Positions 9,943-18,011 of a stretch of DNA of 21,218 bases are shown here, one piece after another. This DNA is from Chromera velia (lineage: Eukaryota; Sar; Chromeraceae): the NCBI GenBank assembly GCA_018398765.1, contig JAHBMJ010003968.1, positions 64,001-85,218 of the forward strand, in the 5' to 3' direction. How positions within the stretch are numbered: position 1 is the stretch's first letter; each line of letters begins with the position of its first letter. The notes beneath the pieces were generated by a model that was not told the origin of the DNA, made no database searches, and was given only the letters and a program-made list of their open reading frames with translations. The translations under genes were made by a program, and so were the position numbers.

Positions 9943-12601
9943 TGTGTGTGCAGACTGCTGCGTCTCTCCGACCGAATAGTAGAAGGCTCCCTGTCCGACA
10001 GCCGTGTGTTCCAACTCCTTCAAGCATCGGCTGAGGTCGCAGCAGCTGCAGCCCATGCGCAGGGGGGATCCTCCAACGGTGCTGCTGCTGCGTCCAGCTC
10101 TTCCTCCGCCTCTTCGTCGAGTTCTTCGTCCTCTGGTGCCGCACCCCCACCCGCACAGGCGCTCCAGCTGCCCACCCCTCAGGCAAACCCCAGCGGAGTT
10201 CCGACTCCGGTAGCTCCGCAGGGAGGACCCACACTTGCAGGGCTTGCGCCCCCATCTGCTGTGGAGTCTCTTGCTGTGGCGTACCTCGCGAAGAGGCCTG
10301 ACCTGTCAGTTGCGTCGGGGGATGATGAGCACTTTCCCGTCGGTGTTTATTCTCTTCTCCTGTGCCTTCTGCCTTCTTCTCTGTCTCCTCATGCCGTTTT
10401 GTGCGAGTAGACGACTGTTCAGGCCTAGCTGGAGTCGGAAAGGAGGTAAGAGCAGAACAAACTGCTTTCATCTGATCGACCCTCATTGATATCATATAGA
10501 TGCGATCCGTTGGTTTTTTTGCCTTTTTTCATGCCTCCTTCACCTCCTTTTCTGCCCGCCCGTCTGACTGGCCGTGCGTCCATCCATCCATTCATGTGGC
10601 TATCTCCTCGTGACATGAAGACAAGGGGAAAGAAGAAAGAAGCATGTCGTCTCGGTGTCTGCTCGTGTGCTTCTGCGTGAATCTCTCTCTTGTTTGTGCC
10701 GGTCTCATTGACAATGCGTCTGCCTGCCACCCTGCAGCATTTTGGACAACGAAAGCACACTCGGCACTCTGTGCCCTCGCGTGTTGGTCGCCATTGTGAC
10801 CAGGCTGGCGGAACGTCTGGCCGCGTCTCCCTCAGGTGGAGGTGGCGGTTCCCCCCAAGCTGCGATGATTTCACATGAGGAGAGGCGAAGGGAGAGAGAC
10901 CGTGATCACGATCGAGACAGACCCTCCGCTCCTCCGGACAGAGACAGAGAAAGGGAAAGAGAGAGAGAGAGAGTCCGCAGACGCATCCAGAACGCCCCTT
11001 TTCCTCCGACTGGGCTCAACAGCGCTGCACCCCCTCAGAGTGGATTCATGCGTACGGGCCCCGTTCGCACTGCCTCTTCTTGGATGCAGTCCCACCCCGC
11101 CCACTTTCCAGACATTCTCGGCTCTCCCGACGCTTTCATCCCGCCGCCCTTCATGCATCCCCATCATGTTCCATTCCCCCACCCAAAAGCGCAGCCCAAA
11201 CGCGGCACCGCATCACAGCAACAGCAGCAGCAGCAGCCCACCACTCGAGGTCATCCCAACAGGGCTAACAAGCCCTTCAAGCCCCCCCAGGATTTTCGCG
11301 TCGGTCCTAGTTCAGACGAAGACGATGACTCAGACGAGGACAGCAATCTGCGACTGGAAAGACCCGAAAAGAGACCAAATCTCGGAAGTGCCCCTCCGAT
11401 CCCTTCCAAGGCTTCAGCCGGCAGCATGTCATTTCATCCTCAACCCCGGGGGCCCTCTCCAGTCCCTGGGGACCCCGGCAACACCTTTGCCCCCCCCCAC
11501 TCCCTCCAGGGCCCCTCTGGAGAGAAGAAAAGGGGGTCTGGTCCTGCCACGCAGAGGGGAGGGGTGCGAGCCCCCACTTACCCTCCTTCCCTGCAAGACC
11601 CGGGTTTTTCCTCTTCTTCCCACAACGGAGGGAGCCCCGGCACCCACACCCATAGAAGCATCCAGACCAAACAACAACAGAATGCCAACGCCTCCCTGAC
11701 TCTCCCTTCCTCTGTCCCCACCTCCTCCAACAGAAGGGGATCGAAGGCGACCAACACAAAGCCACCGTCTGAGCCCTCCCAGCAGCAGCGTATCACACCC
11801 TCCAGTGCTCAAGGGACAAGCCGTGGCCCCCGAGAATCGACATGGCCTCAGGTGTCTCAGCAGGCAGAGGATGCTCCGATTTCACTTCTCGGAAGCGGGG
11901 GGGCGGGTGTGCCTGTCCCAGGACCGGACGCTCTCTCCCTGAAGCGTCTGAAGGAACAAAAGGAAAAGGCAGAGAAGGCGGCAGCTGCCACGCAGGGGAC
12001 GACCCAACAGGCGACGCCCCTTTCTTTTGCAACATCCAAAAAACGGGGGGCACAGCAGCAGCAGAACAAAGACAAGGACAAAGACAGACAGCCCGGTCCG
12101 ACTCACGCGGCTCGGTCCCTGAGTCCCCCCTCTGTCACAGCCCATAAGGAAAATTCTGAGAGACAGAGAGCGGTCTTGGGAAGGACCCATCTCCTCAGAG
12201 CGGAGGAATTGGACGACTCCTGTTGGGACGCAGCAGCAGCAATGGAGAGAAAGGGTGCCGCCACAGGCACTCGAGAGACGGGGGCTTCGCTGTCAGGAGG
12301 ACAACCGAACAGTCTCTCTGCGCACATGAGCACCTCTGCTGCAGCCCCTTCTTCTTTTGGTGCCTCCACACAAATTCATGACCAACGGGCAGTTCTGCGG
12401 TTCGAGAACCACCCAGACGCCCCAAGCAACGAGCCCCCCTCAACCCCAATACCAGGGGGAGTCAACCCAGGCGCAAGAGGCGGGGGGCAGGAAGGGGGAG
12501 AAACACCGCAGAAATCGACCGGTGTCCCCGAAACGCCCCAACCGCCACTGACAGCGGAAGAGGAGGAAGACGGGGGGTGGGGGTCCAGGGCCTCTCGTTA
12601 G
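850..12601 (+). CDS. Kelch-repeat, double-BTB protein (LZTR1-like), 17 exons
   Basis: Exons inferred by hand: 850-1086, 1615-1719, 2015-2214, 2888-2974, 3216-3353, 3537-4107, 4394-4465, 4758-5318, 5665-5971, 6276-6681, 7074-7722, 8053-8265, 8478-8547, 9086-9172, 9500-9590, 9954-10313 and 10738-12601. They sum to 6018 nt in one frame: 2005 residues plus TAG. The ATG at 850 (GGAATGG context) follows an in-frame stop at 799. Order of parts: acidic N-terminus (1-50), six kelch blades (about 52-510), BTB1 (about 596-780) with a BACK-like tail, BTB2 (about 1165-1265) with an interrupted BACK-like tail, and a disordered tail (about 1430-2005). Kelch6-BTB-BTB is the layout of LZTR1, which recruits substrates, RAS-family GTPases in animals, to CUL3 ubiquitin ligase. 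A CUL3-adaptor role here is inferred from architecture and the substrate is unknown. Least certain junction: exon 16 to 17, where the donor at 10314 was chosen mainly to keep frame. The full coding path and domain order are otherwise well supported. Confidence 0.85.
4921..5052 (+). repeat. G-run-rich coding insert in exon 8
   Basis: Many runs of 4-8 G on the coding strand encode a Gly/Arg-rich linker (GGGRRKGGRGEGGAGGRGRE) between the last kelch blade and BTB1. The frame is kept across it, since the BTB1 sequence downstream reads in the same frame. The closely spaced G-runs could form G-quadruplex structure in DNA or mRNA. Confidence 0.7.
5130..6681 (+). other. First BTB domain with BACK-like tail (exons 8-10)
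   Basis: The N-terminal half is at the end of exon 8: MRYLFEACKSG, then CDVRF, then CHAALLVVRCPKLWRHV, matching the BTB pattern 'DV.F...aHkavLa.rsp.f'. Exon 9 gives the second half, WILEMVLEFCYTGDV followed by LELYDLYTWCKRLNF, matching 'LleflYtG.v ... ll..A..l.l'. Exon 10 continues with ACMEYFGAHFHGCMMYDQIL, which resembles the first helices of a BACK domain. BTB domains dimerise and bind CUL3 in this family. A linker of about 50 acidic and charged residues at the start of exon 9 separates the two halves and is longer than usual. Confidence 0.75.
8695..8786 (+). repeat. Long pyrimidine tract in intron 13
   Basis: Bases 8695-8725 and 8727-8786 are entirely C/T, separated by a single A at 8726. 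TTCC-type repeats dominate, and pyrimidine-rich sequence continues to about 8889. It lies mid-intron, about 300 nt from the acceptor, so it is not the acceptor's own polypyrimidine tract. Confidence 0.85.
8890..8911 (+). repeat. (CA)n microsatellite in intron 13
   Basis: About ten uninterrupted CA units follow the pyrimidine tract inside the intron between 8547 and 9086. Confidence 0.9.
9894..9950 (+). repeat. (CT)n(GT)n microsatellite forming the 3' end of intron 15
   Basis: A CT-rich run passes into about 13 GT units and then directly into the CAG acceptor at 9951-9953 of exon 16. The microsatellite therefore occupies the place of the polypyrimidine tract. Confidence 0.85.
10841..12601 (+). 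other. Disordered C-terminal tail of the kelch-BTB protein
   Basis: A single exon codes for about 575 residues after the last BACK-like helix, with no recognisable fold. It holds an Arg/Glu and Arg/Asp alternating tract (about residues 1431-1467, including RERDRDHDRDRP), a poly-Gln run near 11215-11236, an acidic serine cluster SSDEDDDSDEDSN, further Gln, Lys/Asp and Gly repeats, and general Pro/Ser/Thr enrichment. LZTR1 of animals ends soon after its second BTB/BACK, so this tail is an added feature. It could carry phosphorylation or interaction motifs, but none can be assigned. The frame is open to TAG at 12599-12601. Confidence 0.7.
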
Positions 12602-13540
12602 CTGACAGAAACGCACAGACGCACGCACACACCCACCCACACACACACACACACACGCGCGCGCACAGATATACACAGATGCAGAGAGGGAGGTTGAGTC
12701 TGGAATCTGTGCCCCTGCTCGAATGAAAGAGACCCGAGCCTCTTCTCTTCCGCACCGCAAAGGACTCATGTATGCAACCCGCCCCTTACTGCAGCTGCCA
12801 AGATCCAAAAGAGAAGAAGAGAGACTAATACCCTCGTAGAGAAAGTCTGTGGATGGATGGATAGACTCATCGTTCTTCGTCTTTGATTGTGCACTGCCTG
12901 CCTGGCTTCATAATCCCGAAACAGAGTGTATTCGTTGCTTGAGAAGAGGGGAGTAAGACCATCGGGAGAGTGGGTGGAAGGCAGGTAAGAAGTCGGAAAG
13001 AGGAAGTGCCGAAAAGGGAAGTGGTTCAGCTCCCGTCATCAGACTTTATCGGCGCCTGTCACAGCGTTCTTTCTGCCTTTTGTTCTTGCGCATATGCTTG
13101 TGCATGCATGCCCTCGATGCGATTCAGAGAGAATTGGATGTAGGGCCTTTCGACGTCGACGTCGGCTGCACAGCCATGAAGACGCGTCATTTCTCAGATC
13201 TGAGAGGCGGCTGGGGAGGCGGTTTGCTCTTGCGGGCTTCCTTCCGGTCTCTCGTGTACGAAGGCCGCGGAACTCTAGCCAGCATTTAAAATGGGGCCGC
13301 AGCTGTCGATCGACGCGTGCTTCTTCAACTGTACCAGTATGAGAGAGAATTCGTTCCACGGGTTGGGGTGGGAGGGTGGCGTTTGGGTGAATTCAGGTGA
13401 AGTCAAAAGACCTTCTTGTACAGTGGTTCCATCACTCTTGTTATGTCCCTGCCTCGCGATCTGCATGGGTCTTTTGTCAGTTTTGCGCTGTTCTGCTTCA
13501 TTGACAGTGCATGAAGTTCCGGTGACTCCGGTCGATCAAT
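12602..13540. other. 3' flank of the kelch-BTB gene; no supported gene
   Basis: After the TAG this stretch holds a CA-rich microsatellite and mixed sequence with a TGCATGCATGC run at 13101-13111. Short overlapping open frames exist on both strands around 13040-13360, but none shows a recognised motif or splice-consistent extension. The start of this stretch is presumably 3' UTR. Confidence 0.4.
12610..12667 (+). repeat. CA-rich microsatellite just after the stop codon
   Basis: Interrupted CA units with CCCA and CG interruptions begin about 9 nt after the TAG of the kelch-BTB gene, so they are probably in its 3' UTR. Confidence 0.85.
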
Positions 13541-14304
13541 TAATGAAAAAACGGAGAAGTTGCAGCACTTTGTGCAACAGCACTGCACACATACTATCAG
13601 CTTATATATATAACTTAGTGTATAGCCTATAATATAAGAGTCACGGTGGTCCAGCTAGTAGTCTAGGAACCTAGCTAGGAACGTAGTAGTAGGAAGTAGA
13701 CTGAGTGGACTTCAATTGAGTTAAAGTTTAAACTAGACTTTTAATAAGGTGATCATGGAAAACATTATTATGCTGCATTAGAAAAACAGTAAAAAGAGGT
13801 ACGTTAGCAAGGGGGAAAGCGGCGGTACAATTCCTAGTCAAATTTGCTTAGTTAGTTTGCTTGTTTTAAGTTGGTTAGTTACATTTAGTTTTAGTTAATT
13901 CTCCAGAGGGTTAAAAACTCAACAAAGTAACGAGTCTAACGACAATGCACGTCAAGCGTTCGATCGGTATTTAATAGGCTATAGGTACTATTACTAGTAC
14001 TATTAGGGCATGCAGGAGACCAATCCTCCTGGGATTCATCCAAACATTAATCCTATCATATCTTCAAGTTATTCTAACGAGCTAAACACCACATTCAAAA
14101 GTTGACAGCCATACAATTAATGCTGTAAAGAGTCTAAGGGAGGCTAGACCGCTTGGCTGGCAGATATTTTTAAAAGAAATCATAGTGGTAACGGTAGTCG
14201 TGGCCCTATATACTGCTAGCCGTAATATTATCGCTAGTGTTGCCGCATGCAGATTATTTCTATATAATTTGAAACATCAGAGTCATATGCATGATCAGAT
14301 ATCC
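13541..14304. other. AT-rich island, left part; no gene seen
   Basis: Base composition changes abruptly to AT-rich near 13540. No open frame of 60 codons exists on either strand between 13632 and 15298. Visible features are short repeats such as GGAACCTAGCTAGGAACGTAG (near 13661-13685), TTAGTT-type motifs (13845-13900) and a TACTATTACTAGTACTATTA stretch near 13987. No terminal repeats or coding remnant could be assigned here. It may be part of a larger non-coding insertion together with the two elements to its right. Confidence 0.5.
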
Positions 14305-14395
14305 ATTATAATTACACCAATCCTATAGAGTTACACAATCATTTTTTTTAAAATGTTTTGTTACACATTTTAATGGAATTTTCATGAATGAATTA

Positions 14396-14501
14396 GTACA
14401 TGCTTTAGTGTGTATTCATTCAAACTATGACTTTTAAGAATGCATTAAGTACACACTTTAGTGTGCCTTAATTCAAACCATCACTTTTAAGAATCCATTA
14501 T
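14396..14501. repeat. Two tandem copies of a 53-bp unit inside the 525-bp element
   Basis: 14396-14448 and 14449-14501 align along their length with about ten differences. Both contain CTTTAGTGTG, ATTCAAAC and CACTTTTAAGAAT-like words (the first has GACTTTTAAGAAT). A partial third copy sharing TTTTAGTGTGTATTAATTC follows to about 14537. Confidence 0.7.
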
Positions 14502-14722
14502 TACACATTTTACTATGATTTTAGTGTGTATTAATTCCAGGCCGGTTTCATCTTCGTCTTCTTCTTCAAGACGGTTTGACGGTACTGCTTTTCTAGTTTG
14601 AGCAATGGTCTCATCAGCAACACGGCAGGAAGAATTTTTAAGCACTAGAGGCAGAGGTAAAAAGAGCAGAGGCGAGAGCAGGGGGGGTAGAAGAAAATTT
14701 GTCTATAATTATTGTACACTAA

Positions 14723-14748
14723 TTGTTACACACTTTTATGTGTAACAA
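14723..14748. repeat. Perfect 9-bp hairpin on the GTTACAC word
   Basis: TTGTTACAC (14723-14731) and GTGTAACAA (14740-14748) are exact reverse complements around an 8-nt loop. A second weaker pair, GTTACACA (14769-14776) and TGTGTAAC (14797-14804), overlaps the right terminal repeat. Confidence 0.8.
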
Positions 14749-14860
14749 GGGGGGGGTCAGGGGTAATTGTTACACATTTAACCTAGCATTTAACTTTGTG
14801 TAACACTACAGGATTGGTGTAATTGTAATCTAGCTTACAAATTAAAGTTACAATATAGAG

Positions 14861-15095
14861 GAACCTCCTTGAACCTAAGTACCACTTGAAAAAATATAAT
14901 CAACATGATCTCTATGTGCGGCATTGTTTTTCAAGAGACCGTCCACGCCTGCGGCGTAGACAGTCAAGACACCGTCCAGATATGCGGCTTTGCCTTTCAA
15001 GACACCATAAATGATCCACGCCTGCGGCGCGGACTTTTAAGCTTATCCAAAAATGCGGCTTGAACTTTCAAGTGGTAGTTAGGTTCAAGGAGGTC
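14861..15095. mobile_element. 235-bp terminal-inverted-repeat element with 7-bp flanking direct repeat (MITE-like)
   Basis: Bases 14862-14891 and the reverse complement of 15066-15095 match at 28 of 30 positions (shared core CCTCCTTGAACCTAA, then TACCACTTGAAA). The element is bracketed by perfect copies of TATAGAG at 14854-14860 and 15096-15102, as expected of a target-site duplication. It has no coding frame. Its interior consists of about 2.3 tandem units starting at each TGCGG(C). It begins 31 bp after the end of the 525-bp element and shares no obvious sequence with it. Confidence 0.65.
14917..15073. repeat. Tandem units inside the 235-bp element
   Basis: Units begin at 14917, 14983 and 15054 (66 and 71 bp, then partial). 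The first two contain TCCACGCCTGCGGCG followed by a GAC; all three have TGCGGC followed closely by TTTCAAG (TTTTTCAAG in the first). The units are GC-rich against an AT-rich background. Confidence 0.7.
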
Positions 15096-15110
15096 TATAG
15101 AGAGGGCCCG

Positions 15111-15164
15111 GGCAATGCGCGCGGGCATTGCGGCGGCGCCGGCGGGCAATGCACTAGGCAATGC
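15111..15164. repeat. Cluster of GGCAATGC words in a GC-rich pocket
   Basis: GGCAATGC occurs at 15111-15118, 15145-15152 and 15157-15164, and the inverted GCATTGC at 15125-15131. The first and inverted copies can pair as a 7-bp stem. The pocket sits immediately right of the 235-bp element. Confidence 0.7.
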
Positions 15165-15297
15165 ATTTGAGATCCGCTCCTAGCACGTACGTCCGCCTCA
15201 CTCTTGACCTTCCATGCATCCGTCTACGCTACAGTGCAACACATCTGGCTACATTGCAACACTCTAAGTTCTATTCGATCGATTAGTCTTTTACGGT

Positions 15298-16120
15298 TCA
15301 GTCGTCCATGAGGATGAGTGCACTGCTGAATCCCCCCATCTCTCCCCCTTCGCCCGAATGGCCTCGCGTGCCCCTGATGCACTTACTTGCTGCCCGTAGG
15401 TGGGCGACTTGCAGCCGAACTCGGATTCGGCGACACACCTTCCCATACCCCTGCCCCCACTTCTCGCTTAACAGTCCCGCCAGCCTGCACAAGAATGTGT
15501 TGGCTTCCTTGTGGAGTGTGCCATCAACGATGATCAAACTTTAAACTTCTCATCATTTTATGAAACCCTATATCTGCACGTAAGGGCCATGATCAGGATG
15601 GGAAACCACCATCGCTTCTCTTGTTCTTCCATGTTTGCCCGAGTGAGCTCTTTGAGGCGGTCTGCGTGTTGGCCTACGAATTTGAGCTGAGCACCCAAGT
15701 CCAACTCATCGTGGCTGCGGGTACAACCGAAAGCTCTACCGCCACAAGTGCCTGCAATCATCGAAAGAAGACATAAATTGAGACAGGGCACTAATTTCTG
15801 GCTTCTTTTCCCGCTGAAACCATCCACCGAAGAGACAAGGAAGAAAAGGACAAGAGGCACAAGACCTGCATCCCGTCTTCACGCAGCGGTTTTTCCAGTG
15901 TCATTTTGATCACCGGAAAAGCGGAATCTGGGTACGTACCGAATGCATGGAAGGGGTAACAAGGGCTGTTCGCATTGCAATCTTCAGCCTCGACCTTCAC
16001 TCGCTTCTGTGGACGCTCTACCGTTTCGTCACCTTCTCCGTGTTGAGTCTCCACCTGCTGGAAGAGCGCAATCGAAAATCGATTCGTTGCCTTTTCCCAA
16101 GTCCGACATGAACATCTACT
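15298..16120 (-). pseudogene. Broken retroelement-like coding stretch (reverse-transcriptase C-terminal tail)
   Basis: Read on the minus strand. An upstream piece (about 16120 to 15940, with RPQKRVKVEAED) can splice through a GTACGT donor at 15939 and a TTGCAG acceptor at 15752, in phase, to 15751-15580, which reads ...EEQEKRWWFPILIMALT. After a 41-bp interruption with stops, the next frame reads DGTLHKEANTFLCRLAGLL, SEKWGQGYGKVCRRIRVRL and QVAHLRAASKCIRGTR, ending at a TAA/TAG-bounded stop near 15298. The last part recalls the tail found after the reverse transcriptase in many protist and invertebrate retroelement proteins (F-x-P...FL-x-x-LA...RxRLxxAxLRA...RGxR). That match is from memory of the pattern, not an alignment. 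No RT catalytic motif is present. A 41-bp intron is far shorter than the others here, so decay by frameshift is likelier. The upstream end is uncertain. Confidence 0.4.
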
Positions 16121-18011
16121 CTCAACATTGATGAAAACTATTTGATTCGCGGATTGACACCATGCAGACTCTGACAAGACGGGGGCCACCCGCAAGACAA
16201 CGGCGAAGAGAGGCAGAGAGGCCAGAAAAAAGAGCAAAAGGCGTATCGAGCGAAGAGGGACCGAGGAGACGACTGGAACAGCCACCAGCAAACGGTGAAT
16301 AGAAAAGGAGCGGCCGAGTATGCACGAGCTTGCACACATAGCGGCCGGGGCAAACAAACAGAAACACAGACACCAAGAAACGCAGAGCAGCAACCACACA
16401 CACATACATACACGCGGACTGACAGACACGCTAAGCGTCAAACAGACAGAGAAGGCTTGCGATAATTGGAGGCAACTTGAAGCACAAAAACTGACACGGA
16501 CAGACTCAGATGCAGAGCGAATCTAAAAGAAAAGCATCAGACTAAGAGAAGGGACCAGAGCCGGACGGACCGGCAGATGGACGCTGCGAAACCTTCTTTC
16601 CTTTCAATGTCTTATTCACTTTTTTCCCGCATTTCTTCTTCCCCTTCCTTCTTGTCTGCTCTCCTCTCCTTCTGCTGCCCCCTCTTCTTCCCCTCAAACT
16701 GCTTTGCCTTCTGCTTAAAATTCAACAGAGAAACACAGAAGGCTAGGGGAAAGGTCGACAGATATGGAGACGGCGGAGACAGAAAGGGAGACAAGAACGC
16801 TGCCGCCGCCATTGGAAGAAGAGCGCACATAGGTCAACATCAAGACCGAAGAGGCAGAATGCTGATTGACACAGCCCATTAGAGATAGACGCACACTCTC
16901 TCCCCGTTTGTCTTTCTTCATCTGCACCTTCCGTTGCGGAGTCTGCTTGACTCTTCATCATCATAGGATTTGGGGTTTCAAGAGGGGGTGCATGCACAGA
17001 ATGCCCCCCCGTGTGGATTTGGAGACACAGAGGAGATAGAGATAGGGAATCGGGGGGAGATGTATACCGACTCGAACAATGAAGCGGCGGCCGCATGAAG
17101 ATATTGCGATGCACAACAAAGAACTCAACGGTCTAAGCTTTGCAATTTCTCAGCTACGCAGGCAAAAATGCACATGTAAACACAATCAAGCTTTGATCAG
17201 TACAACACAAATGCACACAAATAGACACACTATGTGAGGCTCCCTGCATCCCTTCTTCAGAGACCTCCCTCTTTCCCTTCCCCACCTCAAGATCCCTCGT
17301 TGTCCTTGACATTCGCTTGACAAAGACGCAAGCAACAGAGGAATAAATCTAGCCAGTCAACAGCTAGACTGCTTCTGGTTTGTACACCTTTTTCTCTGCT
17401 GCTTACGCGTCAGAGAACAAATACAAATCCATCAAAGAGGAGCGGTATCGAGGGGGGGGNNNNGGGGGGGGGGGGGGCAAACAGACAGAACGGCCACTGA
17501 CAACTTGCGCAGTCTGTGCGAGCGCATTTCTCTTTTCCCCTTTACATTTCGAAATTTTCGACAGACCAGCCAGAAGAACTACAAAGGCCAGACAGGGAGG
17601 CAAACAGGGACACTGAGGATAGAAACAAAGGGAAACAGACATGAAAGGGAGAGTAAGAAACAAAGAAAGATAGAGGAAGACAGGGAGAGAAAAGGACTCG
17701 GAGAGACAGGGACAGCAAGAGTGAACGGGATAGCAAGGGACGAGGATTAAAATGGAAAGAAAGAGGAACAAACCTCCTGTCCCGTCGTCGCAGACTCCAG
17801 AGCAGGTGAAGAGCTGCACGGAGTCACAATGGTGACGTGGAACATGTGTCTGACATTCTCAATTGTCCGTTTTTCAAAACAAAATTGTACCCGACTCTGC
17901 AGACACCGTCAAGCACTTTTTCCCGAGCCCATGCCAATTGCGCGCAATCCCGCAGTCCCGCCATTTTGCGTGGGGGGAAAACATGGCGGCACGTGTGACA
18001 GTCAGTTTCAT
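16121..18011. other. Low-complexity intergenic stretch; no supported gene
   Basis: Strand-biased sequence, A/G-rich or C/T-rich in long blocks (for example 16610-16700 C/T-rich and 17580-17770 A/G-rich). The open frames present are Ser/Leu/Phe or Arg/Lys/Gly biased and show no motif. There is an assembly gap inside a poly-G run. Confidence 0.4.
17452..17477 (+). other. Poly-G run with a 4-base N gap
   Basis: Eight G, then N at 17460-17463, then fourteen G. The gap marks an unresolved homopolymer, so the true length here is unknown. Confidence 0.95.

Larger units (their letters stand above)
8053..10840 (+). other. Second BTB domain with interrupted BACK-like tail (exons 12-17)
   Basis: Exons 12-15 read through four phase-consistent junctions as ERILPDFEW, VHRAFLASRSDFFEACL, FCTLLSYIYGGDVAENLL and MWMVENANFFGF. 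This is the most canonical BTB sequence in the protein, with the PDF..., H-x-x-F/L-A-x-R-S-x-x-F, L-x-Y-I-Y-x-G-x-V and ANFFGF landmarks all present. Exon 16 continues with RLLRLSDRIVEG and VFQLLQASAE, then a Ser/Ala/Pro insert of about 80 residues (10045-10255). It resumes with ESLAVAYLAKRPDL, joined in exon 17 to LGTLCPRVLVAIVTRLAE, a BACK-like helical end. Several introns fall inside the BTB fold. Confidence 0.8.
14305..14829. mobile_element. 525-bp non-coding terminal-inverted-repeat element (MITE-like)
   Basis: Bases 14305-14338 and the reverse complement of 14796-14829 match at 31 of 34 positions. Both contain AATTACACCAATCCT and end inward in GTTACACAA. The interior is AT-rich and non-coding and carries a 53-bp tandem repeat and a hairpin built on the same GTTACAC word. 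Short length, terminal inverted repeats and lack of coding capacity fit a non-autonomous DNA transposon. No clear target-site duplication was found, so the exact ends and superfamily are open. Confidence 0.6.

Noticed and set aside
13039-13359. Overlapping open frames on both strands, including a C-x-x-C-like stretch on the plus strand
   Set aside because: Cysteine spacing does not complete a zinc-finger pattern, the frames compete, and no splice-consistent extension exists.
13541-15290. CRISPR array, tRNA or rRNA inside the AT-rich island
   Set aside because: Repeats are too few and irregular for CRISPR, and no cloverleaf or rRNA core sequence was recognised. The inverted-repeat elements explain the visible structure.
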